A stretch of 64,000 bases of DNA from Oceanitalea stevensii (GTDB lineage Bacteria > Actinomycetota > Actinomycetes > Actinomycetales > Actinomycetaceae), in contig NZ_JACSPO010000002.1 of assembly GCF_014837105.1 (NCBI RefSeq), positions 236,333 to 300,332 on the forward strand, given 5' to 3'. Within the stretch, counting starts at the first letter, position 1. Each line of letters opens with the position of its first letter. The notes beneath the pieces were generated by a model, which saw only the letters and a list, made by a program, of their open reading frames with translations, was not told the origin of the DNA and did no database searches. A program made the translations under genes and the position numbers. Of this stretch, positions 50,606-58,989 are shown in pieces.

Positions 50606-51394
50606 CTACTGGAGGAGCGTGCGGTCGTCGAGGCCGGCGCCGGCCTGGGCGAAGGCGCTGAGCAGGTCCGGGACCGTCGCGCGCTCCTTGCGCTCGCCGG
50701 AGATGTCGACGACCACCCGGCCCTCGTGCATCATGATGAGCCGCGTGCCCACCCGCAGGGCCTGGTCCATGTTGTGGGTGACCATGAGCGTGGTGAGGTG
50801 GTGGCGCTCGACGGCCTCGGCGGTGAGGCGCGTGATGAGGTCCGCGCGCTGGGGGTCCAGGGCCGCGGTGTGCTCGTCGAGGAGGAGGATCTTCGGCTCG
50901 CTGAAGGTCGCCATGAGCAGCGACAGCGCCTGGCGCTGACCGCCGGACAGCAGGCCGACCTTCATCTTGAGCCGGTTCTCCAGGCCCAGCTCCAGGGACG
51001 TGAGCTCGGTGCGGAAGAAGTCCCGCTTCGTGCGGGTGACCCCCAGCCGCAGGCCGCGCGTCTTGCCGCGGGCGTAGGCGATCGCGAGGTTCTCCTCGAT
51101 CGTCATGTCCGGGGCCGTGCCGGCGAGCGGGTCCTGGAAGACGCGGCCCACGTGCGCGGCGCGGCGGTGGTCGGGCAGGCGCGTGACGTCGTCGCCGTCG
51201 ACGGTGATCGTGCCCGAGTCGGGGCTGATCCGGCCGGCGACGGTGTTGAGGAGCGTCGACTTGCCCGCGCCGTTGGAGCCGATGACGGTGGCGAACTCGC
51301 CCGGCGCCAGGCGCAGGGAGATCCCGGCGAGCGCGACCCGCTCGTTCGGGGTGCCGGGGAAGAAGGTCTTGGTGACCGAGTCGATCGCGAGCAT
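50606..51394 (-). CDS. ABC transporter ATP-binding protein (TrpXYZ-type importer)
   Basis: A 262-residue ABC ATPase. Walker A is GSNGAGKST (about residues 38-46), the signature LLSGGQRQALS (about 143-153), Walker B ILLLDEHTAALDP (about 163-175) with an unusual His after the Glu, and the H-loop MVTHNMDQAL. The DEHTAAL form is characteristic of the YtsE/TrpZ-like group tied to PF04392 binding proteins. The ATG at 51394 has ggagg 9 nt upstream; the GTG at 51400 overlaps the permease stop. It is the last gene of a three-gene operon. Confidence 0.88.
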   Translation of the reverse strand: MLAIDSVTKTFFPGTPNERVALAGISLRLAPGEFATVIGSNGAGKSTLLNTVAGRISPDSGTITVDGDDVTRLPDHRRAAHVGRVFQDPLAGTAPDMTIEENLAIAYARGKTRGLRLGVTRTKRDFFRTELTSLELGLENRLKMKVGLLSGGQRQALSLLMATFSEPKILLLDEHTAALDPQRADLITRLTAEAVERHHLTTLMVTHNMDQALRVGTRLIMMHEGRVVVDISGERKERATVPDLLSAFAQAGAGLDDRTLLQ

Positions 51395-51396
51395 CG

Positions 51397-52323
51397 TCAC
51401 TGGCCTCCGGCCGGCGTCGTGGTCGTCGCTGCCGTGCGGCGCAGCGAGCGCAGGGCGCCCACCCGCCGGAACACGCCCCACCGCGGCAGGAGCAGCGCGG
51501 TGACGACGAGGACGGCGGAGACGAGCTTCATGTCGTTGGCCTCCAGCCACGGCACCTGGAGGGCGAGCTGGATCACCACCCGGTAGAGGATCGAGCCGAG
51601 GACGACGGCGAGCGTCGAGATGACGATGACCCGCGAGCCGAAGACGGCCTGGCCGAGGATGACAGAGGCGAGGCCGGCGATGATGAGGCCGATCCCCATC
51701 GAGATGTCGGCGAAGCCCTGGTACTGGGCGACGCCCGCACCCGCGAGGCCGACGAGCCCGTTGGACACGGCCAGGCCGAGGATCTTCGTGCGGTCGGTGT
51801 TGACGCCGAAGCTGCGGATCATCGCCTCGTTGTCACCGGTGGCCTGCAGGGCCAGGCCGGTGTCGGTGTGGAGGAACCAGTCGAGGGCGAGCTTCACGAG
51901 GAGTGCGATCGCCGCGAAGATCCCGATCGCCGCGGCCCCGCCGAGCAGGCCGTTCTCGCGCAGCGGCGTGATGAGCGTGTCCTCGCGCAGCAGCGGCACG
52001 TTGGCCCCGCCCATGATCCGCAGGTTGATCGAGTACAGGCCGATCTGGGTGAGGATGCCCGCGAGCAGCGGGTTGATCCCGCCCTTCGCGTGGAGCAGGC
52101 CCGTGATGACGCCCGCCCCCAGCCCCGCCGCGCCCGCGGCGAGCGTGGCGAGGGCCGGGTGGGTGCCGCCCGTGATGAGGACGGCGGCGGTCGCGGCGCC
52201 CGTGGTGAAGCTGCCGTCCACCGTGAGGTCGGGGAAGTTGAGGATCCGGAAGGTCAGGTAGACCCCCAGCGCCATCACCGCGTAGATGAGGCCGAGCTCG
52301 ACGGCTGCGGGTAGTGCGGACAC
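51397..52323 (-). CDS. ABC transporter permease (TrpXYZ-type importer)
   Basis: A 308-residue permease of the branched-chain-amino-acid (LivH-like) superfamily with about 9 membrane helices. GLIYAVMALGVYLTFRILNFPDLTVDGSF (about residues 11-39) and ATGDNEAMIRSFGVNTDR (about 175-192) are the familiar coupling-loop landmarks of this subgroup. A single permease gene would homodimerise. The GTG at 52323 lies 5 nt after the binding-protein stop. Confidence 0.88.
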   Translation of the reverse strand: MSALPAAVELGLIYAVMALGVYLTFRILNFPDLTVDGSFTTGAATAAVLITGGTHPALATLAAGAAGLGAGVITGLLHAKGGINPLLAGILTQIGLYSINLRIMGGANVPLLREDTLITPLRENGLLGGAAAIGIFAAIALLVKLALDWFLHTDTGLALQATGDNEAMIRSFGVNTDRTKILGLAVSNGLVGLAGAGVAQYQGFADISMGIGLIIAGLASVILGQAVFGSRVIVISTLAVVLGSILYRVVIQLALQVPWLEANDMKLVSAVLVVTALLLPRWGVFRRVGALRSLRRTAATTTTPAGGQ

Positions 52324-52328
52324 GGGTG

Positions 52329-53324
52329 CTACTCGATGACGGTGTCGGCGCGCCCGACGAGCTCGTCGGACAGCGTCACGCCCATCCGCTCTGCGGCGGC
52401 GGGGTTGACGACGAGCGGCCACTCGGTGAGCGTCTCGATGGGCATCTCGGCCGGGTCTGCGCCGTCCTGCAGGATGCGGACGGCCATCTCACCGGTCTGG
52501 TAGCCGAGCTGCTCGTAGTCGATGCCGTAGGTGGCGATCGCGCCACGCTCCACGGTGTCGCCGTCGGCGGACACGAGCGGGATCGACTTCGACTCGGCCA
52601 CCTGGAGCAGCGCCTCGAAGGACTGGATGACGGTGTTGTCGGTGGGCACGTAGAAGGCGTCGACGTCGAGGGAGTCGGCGGCCTGCTGCACCTCACCGGA
52701 GTTGGTGATCGCGGCCGTCTCGACCTCCAGGCCGAGCTCGGCGGCGGCCTCCTGGGCCAGCTCGACCTGCACCTCGGAGTTCACCTCGCCGGAGCTGTAG
52801 ACGATGCCGACGGTCTGGGCGTCCGGCGCGATCTCGGCGAGCAGCCCGAGCTGCTCGGCGACCGGGTTGAGGTCGCTCGTGCCGGTGAGGTTCGCACCGG
52901 GCGCCTCCCAGCTGTCGACGAGGCCCGCGGCCTCCGGCTCGGTGACGGCGGTGATGAGGATCGGGACGTCGGTGATCGCCTGCGCGGCCGCCTGCGCGGT
53001 GGGCGTGGCGATCGCCAGGACGAGGTCGTGCCCGGCGGAGGCGAAGCCGCTCGCGATCGAGATGGCGGTGGACTGGTCGCCCTGGGCGTTCTCCTCGTCG
53101 TACTCGACGTCGAGCCCGGCGTCCTCGAGGGCGGCCTTGAAGCCGACGAGGGAGGCGTCGAGCGAGGGGTGCGCGGCGATCTGCGTGACGCCGACGGAGT
53201 AGGTGCGGGCGTCGTCGCCCGAGCCGGTGCCGTCCTCGGACCCGCCGTCGTCGTTCCCGCAGGCGGCGAGGAGGAGGGCGGAGGCGGCCAGGGCGCCGGC
53301 CAGACGGAGGGAGGTGCGCGTCAT
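52329..53324 (-). CDS. ABC transporter substrate-binding lipoprotein (PF04392 type)
   Basis: A 331-residue lipoprotein with lipobox LLLAACG (Cys22) followed by an acidic Gly/Ser/Asp linker. The body is a type 1 periplasmic fold of the ABC_sub_bind family: SVGVTQIAAHPSLDASLVGFKAAL (about 43-66), PILITAVTEPEAAGLV (about 120-135) and FYVPTDNTVIQSFEALL (about 228-244). Members bind tryptophan, tyrosine or other small ligands. It is the first gene of the operon, divergent from the aldo/keto reductase with 125 bp between. Confidence 0.88.
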   Translation of the reverse strand: MTRTSLRLAGALAASALLLAACGNDDGGSEDGTGSGDDARTYSVGVTQIAAHPSLDASLVGFKAALEDAGLDVEYDEENAQGDQSTAISIASGFASAGHDLVLAIATPTAQAAAQAITDVPILITAVTEPEAAGLVDSWEAPGANLTGTSDLNPVAEQLGLLAEIAPDAQTVGIVYSSGEVNSEVQVELAQEAAAELGLEVETAAITNSGEVQQAADSLDVDAFYVPTDNTVIQSFEALLQVAESKSIPLVSADGDTVERGAIATYGIDYEQLGYQTGEMAVRILQDGADPAEMPIETLTEWPLVVNPAAAERMGVTLSDELVGRADTVIE

Positions 53325-53437
53325 CGGGAGGTCCTTCCAGGGGCACGTTTTCGCGTCGTCGAAGCGTACTGGACGTGACCGGTATATGAGAACGCCGTCT
53401 CAGGCGGTGGGTGACGTGTGGTGTCGGCACCCACGGG

Positions 53438-53443
53438 TAGGTT
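53438..53443 (+). promoter_or_regulatory. -10 box (TAGGTT) for the aldo/keto reductase
   Basis: TAGGTT is followed by 6 nt and the ATG at 53450. It supports that start rather than the in-frame GTG at 53444. Confidence 0.55.
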
Positions 53444-53449
53444 GTGGCC

Positions 53450-54460
53450 ATGGTCGCGTACAGGTACCTCGGCAACAGCGGTTTCAAGATCTCGGAGATC
53501 GTCTACGGCAACTGGCTCACGCACGGGTCGCAGGTGGAGAACGACGTCGCCACGCGCTGCGTCCACGCCGCGCTGGACGCCGGCATCTCGAGCTTCGACA
53601 CTGCCGACACCTACGCCAACACCCGCGCCGAGGAGGTGCTGGCCGACGCGCTCGCCGGCGTCCCGCGCCACGAGCTCGAGATCTTCACCAAGGTCTACTT
53701 CCCCATCGGGAAGAAGGGCCCCAACGACACCGGGCTGTCCCGCAAGCACATCCGCGACGGCATCGACGGGTCCCTACGCCGCCTGCGCACCGACTACGTC
53801 GACCTCTACCAGGCCCACCGCTACGACGTCGAGACCCCGCTTGAGGAGACGATGCAGGCCTTCGCCGACATCGTCCGCCAGGGCAAGGCCCTGTACATCG
53901 GCGTCTCGGAGTGGCCGGCGGACAAGCTCCGCGAGGGCCACGCCCTGGCCCGCGAGCTCGGCTTCCAGCTCGTCTCGAACCAGCCGAAGTACTCGATGCT
54001 GTGGCGGGTCATCGAGGAGGAGGTCGTGCCGGCCTCCCGCGAGCTCGGCATCGGGCAGATCGTCTTCTCCCCGGTCGCGCAGGGCATCCTCACCGGCAAG
54101 TACCGCCCGGGTCAGCCCGTGCCGGAGGGCTCGCGGGCCACCGACGCCGCCGGCGGCGCCCGGTTCATCGACCGCGACGTGCACGACGACGTCCTCCTCA
54201 CCCGCGTCCAGGAGCTGCGTCCCGTCGCGGAAGAGCTGGGCCTGTCGATGGCGCAGCTCGCCGTCGCCTGGGTGCTGCAGAACTCAGGCGTCTCCGCCGC
54301 GATCATCGGCGCCTCGCGCCCCGAGCAGGTCGCCGAGAACGTCGCGGCCTCCGGGGTGGAGCTGCCGGCCGAGGTGCTCACCCGGATCGACGAGATCCTC
54401 GGGGACTCGGTCGTGCGCGACCCGTCCCTGACGAACGTCCCGGAAACGCGCTTCGCCTAG
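53450..54460 (+). CDS. Aldo/keto reductase (Kv-beta/YghZ-like)
   Basis: A 336-residue NADPH-dependent aldo/keto reductase of the AKR6/7-like group. The active-site Asp in FDTADTYANTRAEEVLADAL (about residues 46-65), Lys in FTKVYFP (about 79-85) and His in YQAHRYD (about 123) make the catalytic set, followed by LGFQLVSNQPKYSMLWR and the cofactor loop IGASRPEQVAENV (about 286). It reduces aldehydes or ketones. The stop shares the ctag with the flavodoxin stop on the other strand. Confidence 0.9.
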   Translation: MVAYRYLGNSGFKISEIVYGNWLTHGSQVENDVATRCVHAALDAGISSFDTADTYANTRAEEVLADALAGVPRHELEIFTKVYFPIGKKGPNDTGLSRKHIRDGIDGSLRRLRTDYVDLYQAHRYDVETPLEETMQAFADIVRQGKALYIGVSEWPADKLREGHALARELGFQLVSNQPKYSMLWRVIEEEVVPASRELGIGQIVFSPVAQGILTGKYRPGQPVPEGSRATDAAGGARFIDRDVHDDVLLTRVQELRPVAEELGLSMAQLAVAWVLQNSGVSAAIIGASRPEQVAENVAASGVELPAEVLTRIDEILGDSVVRDPSLTNVPETRFA

Positions 54461-54957
54461 GCGCCGGGGAGGATGAGGAGCTCGCGCCCCCACTCGGTGG
54501 CGCGCTCCTCCTCCCCGTCGGCCAGCGGCCCCTCGCTGCCGTGGACGGCGAAGTGCTCCGGGGGTGCCACCACCGGCACCTTACGCTGCCGCAGCCGCCG
54601 CACGACGGCGCGGGCGGCGCTGCCGGGCAGCTTCGACTCGTGGGTGCGGGTGTCGTAGACGGCGACGGGCACGGTGAGCTCGCCGGCCTCCTCGAGCCAC
54701 TCGCGGATGCCCGGACGCGGTTCCTCCTCGTCCCCGGCGCGCTCCATCGCCTCGCGGCGGGAGTCCGGCCGGCTGAGACCGAGGACGTGGGTGGGGGCGC
54801 CGATGACGAGGAGGTCGGCGTCGACCTCACCGAGCGGCGGGGCGTCCGCGACGTCGAGCACCTCGACGTCGGCGCCGCTGCGCAGCCCCTCGGCCACGGC
54901 CCGGGCCACCCGGCCGGTGTTGCCGAAGTGGGACTCGTACACGACGAGCGCCTTCAT
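54457..54957 (-). CDS. Flavodoxin-domain protein
   Basis: A 166-residue flavodoxin-fold protein. The FMN-phosphate loop is VVYESHFGNTGRVARAVAEG (residues 5-24), and LLVIGAPTHVLGLSRPDSRR (about 49-68) is the second FMN loop. The C-terminal HFAVHGSEGPLADGEEERA is typical of actinobacterial flavodoxin-family proteins. It likely carries electrons or regulates in one- or two-electron steps; no partner is apparent. The ATG follows gggaggag. Confidence 0.85.
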   Translation of the reverse strand: MKALVVYESHFGNTGRVARAVAEGLRSGADVEVLDVADAPPLGEVDADLLVIGAPTHVLGLSRPDSRREAMERAGDEEEPRPGIREWLEEAGELTVPVAVYDTRTHESKLPGSAARAVVRRLRQRKVPVVAPPEHFAVHGSEGPLADGEEERATEWGRELLILPGA

Positions 54958-55027
54958 GTCGTCTCCTCCCGCGGTGGTCCCGTGAGGCTACTGGACGCCT
55001 CGCGCCGCGCGCGGGACGATGCCGGGC

Positions 55028-55546
55028 ATGGCGATCGACCCGGACACCAAGGACTGGACGTGGGTGCTGGAGCGCCCGTGCCCCGAGTGCGGCACCGAGG
55101 CAGCCGCCCACACCCCGGCGACGACGGCGCAGGTGCTCGAGGACGCCGTCGTGCGCTGGGAGGCGGTGCTGCGCCGCCCCGACGTCGCGCGGCGCCCGGA
55201 CGAGCGCACGTGGTCACCGCTGGAGTACGCGGCGCACGTGCGGGACGTGTGCGCGGTGTTCCGCGAGCGGCTCCGCCTCATCCTCACCGAGGAGGACCCG
55301 ACCTTCGCGAACTGGGACCAGGACGCCGCGGCCGTCGCGGGCCGGTACGGCGAGCAGGATCCGGCCGCCGTCGCGGAGCAGCTGGCCGCGAACGCGCGCG
55401 CCGTCGGGGCGGACTTCGACTCCGTCGGTGAGGAGCGGTGGGAGCGCGCCGGGCTGCGCAGCAACGGCTCGCCCTTCACGGTGCGCACGCTGAGCCAGTA
55501 CTTCCTCCACGACGTCCTGCACCACCTGCACGACGTCGGCGGCTGA
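55028..55546 (+). CDS. DinB-superfamily protein
   Basis: A 172-residue helical protein of the DinB/mycothiol-maleylpyruvate-isomerase-like superfamily. Metal-ligand candidates are His in PLEYAAHVRDVC (about residues 61-72) and the pair in FLHDVLHHLHDVGG at the C-terminus. A CPECG motif near residue 20 is a small local cysteine pair. Thiol- or mycothiol-dependent transferase chemistry is possible. GACGAT lies 7 nt before the ATG. It is convergent with UbiA, 1 nt apart. Confidence 0.8.
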   Translation: MAIDPDTKDWTWVLERPCPECGTEAAAHTPATTAQVLEDAVVRWEAVLRRPDVARRPDERTWSPLEYAAHVRDVCAVFRERLRLILTEEDPTFANWDQDAAAVAGRYGEQDPAAVAEQLAANARAVGADFDSVGEERWERAGLRSNGSPFTVRTLSQYFLHDVLHHLHDVGG

Positions 55547-55547
55547 G

Positions 55548-56351
55548 TTAGGCCGCCCGCACGAGGAGGACGACGACGTTGGCCAGCGCGATGGCCATCG
55601 CGGCGTAGAACGGCGCGCGGCCGGGCCGCCCGAGGGAGACGACGGCGAGCACCCCGGCGCCGGCGAGCACCGCCCACGCCCACGCCGGCACCGGGCCGTC
55701 CGGCCCCAGCACGGCGACGGCCGTGCCGGTGAGGAGGACGACGACGGCGAGCACCCCCGAGGCGCGTGCCCCGAGCCGGTGAGGCAGGCCGCGGACCCCG
55801 GTGGCGGCGTCGTCGGCGAGGTCGGGCAGGACGTTGACGACGTGCGCGCCCGCGCCGAGGAGACCACCGACGGCGGGCATCCACCACGGCGGCAGCACCG
55901 GCGGGTCCAGCGCCAGCCACGGCACCACCGGCAGCGCCGCGAAGGCGACGACGTAGGGCAGCCAGGAGACCACCGTGGACTTGAGGCCGAGGTTGTATGC
56001 CCACCCGCCGCCGACGAGGAGCAGGTGCGCCAGCGCTGCGCCCGGCCCGAGCGCGAGGGAGAGGGCGACGGTGGCCGCCAGGGTGAGGCCGAGCGCGACC
56101 GCGACCACCCGCGTGCTCAGCGCCCCCGTCGCCAGCGGCTTGTCGGCCCGCCCGACGGCCCGGTCACGGGCGGCGTCGAGGAGGTCGTTGGACCAGCCGA
56201 TCGACAGCTGGCCGGTGAGCACCGCCAGGCCCACGAGCAGCGTGCCGCCCGGCCCGTGGCCCGCGCCGACGGCCAGCAGCACGGCCAGCGCGGTGACGAC
56301 GACGGTCGGCGCCGGGTGGCTGGCGCGGGCGAGCGCGGCGATGACGGGCAC
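55548..56351 (-). CDS. UbiA-family prenyltransferase
   Basis: A 267-residue integral membrane prenyltransferase with about 9 helices. The two Asp-rich Mg-diphosphate sites are intact: NDLLDAARDRAVGRADKP (about residues 54-71) and VLPDLADDAATGVRGLPHRLG (about 173-193). It would transfer an isoprenoid to an aromatic or quinone-like acceptor. It is divergent from the type III PKS operon with a 29-bp gap between start codons and back-to-back -10 boxes, so it is probably expressed with it. The GTG start is set by TAGCCT 6 nt upstream. The acceptor could be the PKS product. Confidence 0.9.
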   Translation of the reverse strand: MPVIAALARASHPAPTVVVTALAVLLAVGAGHGPGGTLLVGLAVLTGQLSIGWSNDLLDAARDRAVGRADKPLATGALSTRVVAVALGLTLAATVALSLALGPGAALAHLLLVGGGWAYNLGLKSTVVSWLPYVVAFAALPVVPWLALDPPVLPPWWMPAVGGLLGAGAHVVNVLPDLADDAATGVRGLPHRLGARASGVLAVVVLLTGTAVAVLGPDGPVPAWAWAVLAGAGVLAVVSLGRPGRAPFYAAMAIALANVVVLLVRAA

Positions 56352-56357
56352 CCGTGG

Positions 56358-56374
56358 AGGCTAGCCCGTACTCT
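56358..56374. promoter_or_regulatory. Back-to-back -10 boxes of the UbiA and type III PKS genes
   Basis: On the minus strand TAGCCT (56363-56358) precedes the UbiA GTG by 6 nt. On the plus strand TACTCT (56369-56374) precedes the PKS GTG by 6 nt. Only 5 bp part the two boxes, so each -35 region lies inside the opposite gene's start and the two polymerases would compete. Confidence 0.6.
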
Positions 56375-56380
56375 CGGCTT

Positions 56381-57436
56381 GTGACTGAGCTGCTCGCCGT
56401 CGAGCCGGTGCTGCCCGAGTACCGCTACTCGCAGGGCGAGCTGACCGACGCGCTCGTCGACATCATCGGCCTGGACGAGCGCGGGGAGCGGCTCATCAGG
56501 CGGATCCACGCGGGCTGCGGCGTCGACGCCCGCCACGTGGCCCTGCCGCTCGAGCAGTACGCCGAGCTCCTCGACTTCGGGCAGACCAACGACGCCTTCA
56601 TCGCCGCGGCCGTCGACCTCGGTGCGGAGGCGCTCACCCGGGCCCTCGACTCCGCGGGGCTGGCCCCGGAGGAGCTCGACCTCGTCGTCTCCACGACCAT
56701 CACCGGCCTGGCCGTGCCGTCCCTGGAGGCGCGCATCGCCGAGAAGGTCGGGCTGCGGCGGGACGTCGTGCGGCTGCCGATCGTCGGGCTCGGCTGCATG
56801 GCCGGCGCCGCGGGGACCGCGCGCCTGCACGACCTGCTGGCCGGCCGGCCGGGCTCGGTCGGTGCGCTCGTCAGCGTCGAGCTGTGCTCGCTCACCGTCC
56901 AGCGGGGGGACGCCTCGGGGGCGAACCTCGTGGCGAGCGGCCTGTTCGGCGACGGCGCCGGCGCGGTCGTCGCCACCTCCAGCGGCGTCGCGACGGCGGG
57001 GCTGCCGCGGGTCGTGGCCGCCGCCAGCCGGCTCTACCCCGGGACGCAGGACGTCATGGGCTGGGACGTGCGCTCCACGGGGCTGCGGATCGTCCTGGGC
57101 GCCGAGGTCCCCGAGCTCGTCCGCGACAACGTGGGGGCCGACGTCGTCGCCTTCCTCGCGGAGCACGGGCTCACCGTCGCCGACGTCGGCTGGTGGGTGT
57201 GCCACCCGGGCGGTCCCAAGGTCATCGACGCGCTCGCCGAGACCCTCGGCCTGCCGCTGGAGGCGCTGGCACTGACGACGGAGTCGCTCCGGACGGTCGG
57301 CAACCTCTCCTCGGCGTCGGTGCTCCACATCCTCCGGGCGGCGCTCGACGCGCACCCCGCACCCGGCAGCCACGGGCTCATGATGGCGATGGGCCCGGGG
57401 TTCAGTCTCGAGATGGTGCTCCTGGAGGCCACATGA
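56381..57436 (+). CDS. Type III polyketide synthase (chalcone/alkylpyrone synthase family)
   Basis: A 351-residue ketosynthase-like homodimeric enzyme. The catalytic triad is Cys139 in VGLGCMAGAAG, His275 in CHPGGPKVID and Asn308 in TVGNLSSASVL. SGLFGDGAGAVV (about 186-197) is the usual family loop. It loads an acyl-CoA and extends it with malonyl-CoA to a pyrone or resorcinol. The GTG at 56381, with TACTCT before it, replaces a longer frame that would enter the divergent promoter. ATGA overlap joins it to the methyltransferase gene. In Bacillus the BpsA-BpsB pair has the same order of enzyme types. Confidence 0.92.
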   Translation: MTELLAVEPVLPEYRYSQGELTDALVDIIGLDERGERLIRRIHAGCGVDARHVALPLEQYAELLDFGQTNDAFIAAAVDLGAEALTRALDSAGLAPEELDLVVSTTITGLAVPSLEARIAEKVGLRRDVVRLPIVGLGCMAGAAGTARLHDLLAGRPGSVGALVSVELCSLTVQRGDASGANLVASGLFGDGAGAVVATSSGVATAGLPRVVAAASRLYPGTQDVMGWDVRSTGLRIVLGAEVPELVRDNVGADVVAFLAEHGLTVADVGWWVCHPGGPKVIDALAETLGLPLEALALTTESLRTVGNLSSASVLHILRAALDAHPAPGSHGLMMAMGPGFSLEMVLLEAT

Positions 57437-57969
57437 CGTCGCAGGTCCTGTTCACCGTGCTCATCGGCGCGGTCGCGCTCGAGCGGCTCGCCGAGCTCGT
57501 CGTCGCCAAGCGCAACGCCCGCTGGGCCTTTGCCCGCGGCGGGACGGAGAGCGGCGCCGGGCACTACCCGGTCATGGTCGTCCTCCACACCGGCCTGCTC
57601 GTCGGCTGCCTCGTCGAGGTGTGGGTCGCCGATCGGCCCTTCGTGCCGGCGGTCGGGTGGGTCATGCTCGCGCTCGCCCTCGGGTCACAGGCGCTGCGCT
57701 GGTGGTGCATCACGACGCTCGGGCCGCGCTGGAACACCCGCGTCATCGTCGTGCCGGACCTGCCGCTCGTGGCCCGCGGGCCCTACCGCCACCGGTGGCT
57801 GCGCCACCCGAACTACGTCGCCGTCGTCGTCGAGGGCTTCGCGCTGCCGCTCGTCCACGACGCCTGGATCACCGCCCTCGTCTTCACCGTGGCCAACGCC
57901 GCGCTCCTCACGGTGCGGATCCGCACCGAGAACCGGGCCCTGGCCACCGCGGTGCCGGCGGGTCGCTGA
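57433..57969 (+). CDS. ICMT-like membrane methyltransferase (BpsB-like)
   Basis: A 178-residue protein with about four membrane helices and the isoprenylcysteine-carboxyl-methyltransferase motif GPYRHRWLRHPNYVAVVVEG (about residues 116-135), in which RHPxY and the following Glu bind S-adenosylmethionine. BpsB of Bacillus methylates type III PKS alkylpyrones, so O-methylation of the PKS product is the likely job. It overlaps the PKS by 4 nt and is followed 1 nt later by the FAD enzyme. Confidence 0.85.
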   Translation: MTSQVLFTVLIGAVALERLAELVVAKRNARWAFARGGTESGAGHYPVMVVLHTGLLVGCLVEVWVADRPFVPAVGWVMLALALGSQALRWWCITTLGPRWNTRVIVVPDLPLVARGPYRHRWLRHPNYVAVVVEGFALPLVHDAWITALVFTVANAALLTVRIRTENRALATAVPAGR

Positions 57970-57970
57970 G

Positions 57971-58984
57971 GTGGACCTCGTCGTCGCCGGTGGCGGCCCG
58001 GCCGGGCTGGCCACGGCACTGCACGCTGCGGCGGCGGGGCTGAGCGTCGTCGTGCGGGAGCCGCGGGCCGGCGTCGTCGACAAGGCGTGCGGGGAGGGGG
58101 TCATGCCGGCCGGGGTCGCCCACCTCGCGGCGCTCGGCATCCGGCCCGAGGGCCGGGAGATCGTCGGGATCCGCTACTGCGCACCCGGCCGCAGCGCCGA
58201 GACCCGCTTCCGCGGGCCGGCCGGCCGCGGGGTGCGCCGCACCGAGCTGCACCGCGCGCTGCGGGAGGCGGTGCTCGACGCCGGCGTGCGGATCGAGCAG
58301 GGCCGGGTCCGCGAGGTACGGAACCAGCCGGGCGGCGTCGTCGTCGACGGCGAGGCGGCGGGCTACGTCGTCGTCGCCGACGGGCTGCACTCACCGCTGC
58401 GCCGCGCCCTGGGCCTCGAGGGGCGGACGCCCGGCCCGGCCCGCTACGGGCTGCGGCGCCACGTGCGCCTGGCACCGTGGACCGACCACGTCGAGGTGCA
58501 CTGGGCCGCCCGCAGCGAGGCCTACGTGACGCCGGTGGCCGACGACGAGGTGGGCGTCGCGATCCTCACCTCCCGGCGCGCGCCCTACGAGGAGCAGCTC
58601 GCCGAGTTTCCCGAGCTCCTCGAGCGGCTCGCCGGCGCTCAGCCTGCGTCCACCGTGCGCGGCGCCGGCCCGCTGCGGCAGGCCTCGCGGCGGCGCGTGG
58701 AGGGGCGGGTGCTCCTCGTCGGGGACGCCTCCGGCTACGTCGACGCGCTGACCGGGGAGGGGATCAGCCTGGCGCTCGCCCAGGCGGAGGCGGCGGTGCG
58801 GTCCGTCGTCGCCGGGGACCCGGCCGGCTACGAGCGGGAGTGGCGCCGCATCGTGCGCCGCCACCGCCTGCTCACCCAGACGCTCCTCACGGTCGGAGCG
58901 TCCCCCGCCCGGCCGCTGCTCGTCCCGGCAGCCCAGCGGCTGCCGCGCGTCTTCGCCGCAGCCGTCAACGCCGTCGGCGGCTGA
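57971..58984 (+). CDS. Geranylgeranyl-reductase-like FAD oxidoreductase
   Basis: A 337-residue flavoprotein. The N-terminal dinucleotide motif is VVAGGGPAGLATALHAAAAG (about residues 4-23), followed by KACGEGVMPAG (about 41-51), a Cys-Gly-Glu motif shared with geranylgeranyl-reductase-like and related hydroxylases. The second FAD motif is LLVGDASGYVDALTGEG (about 254-270). It could reduce double bonds of a prenyl chain or hydroxylate the aromatic ring of a PKS product. It is the last gene of the PKS operon. The GTG at 57971 directly follows the previous stop. Confidence 0.85.
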   Translation: MDLVVAGGGPAGLATALHAAAAGLSVVVREPRAGVVDKACGEGVMPAGVAHLAALGIRPEGREIVGIRYCAPGRSAETRFRGPAGRGVRRTELHRALREAVLDAGVRIEQGRVREVRNQPGGVVVDGEAAGYVVVADGLHSPLRRALGLEGRTPGPARYGLRRHVRLAPWTDHVEVHWAARSEAYVTPVADDEVGVAILTSRRAPYEEQLAEFPELLERLAGAQPASTVRGAGPLRQASRRRVEGRVLLVGDASGYVDALTGEGISLALAQAEAAVRSVVAGDPAGYEREWRRIVRRHRLLTQTLLTVGASPARPLLVPAAQRLPRVFAAAVNAVGG

Positions 58985-58989
58985 GCGGG

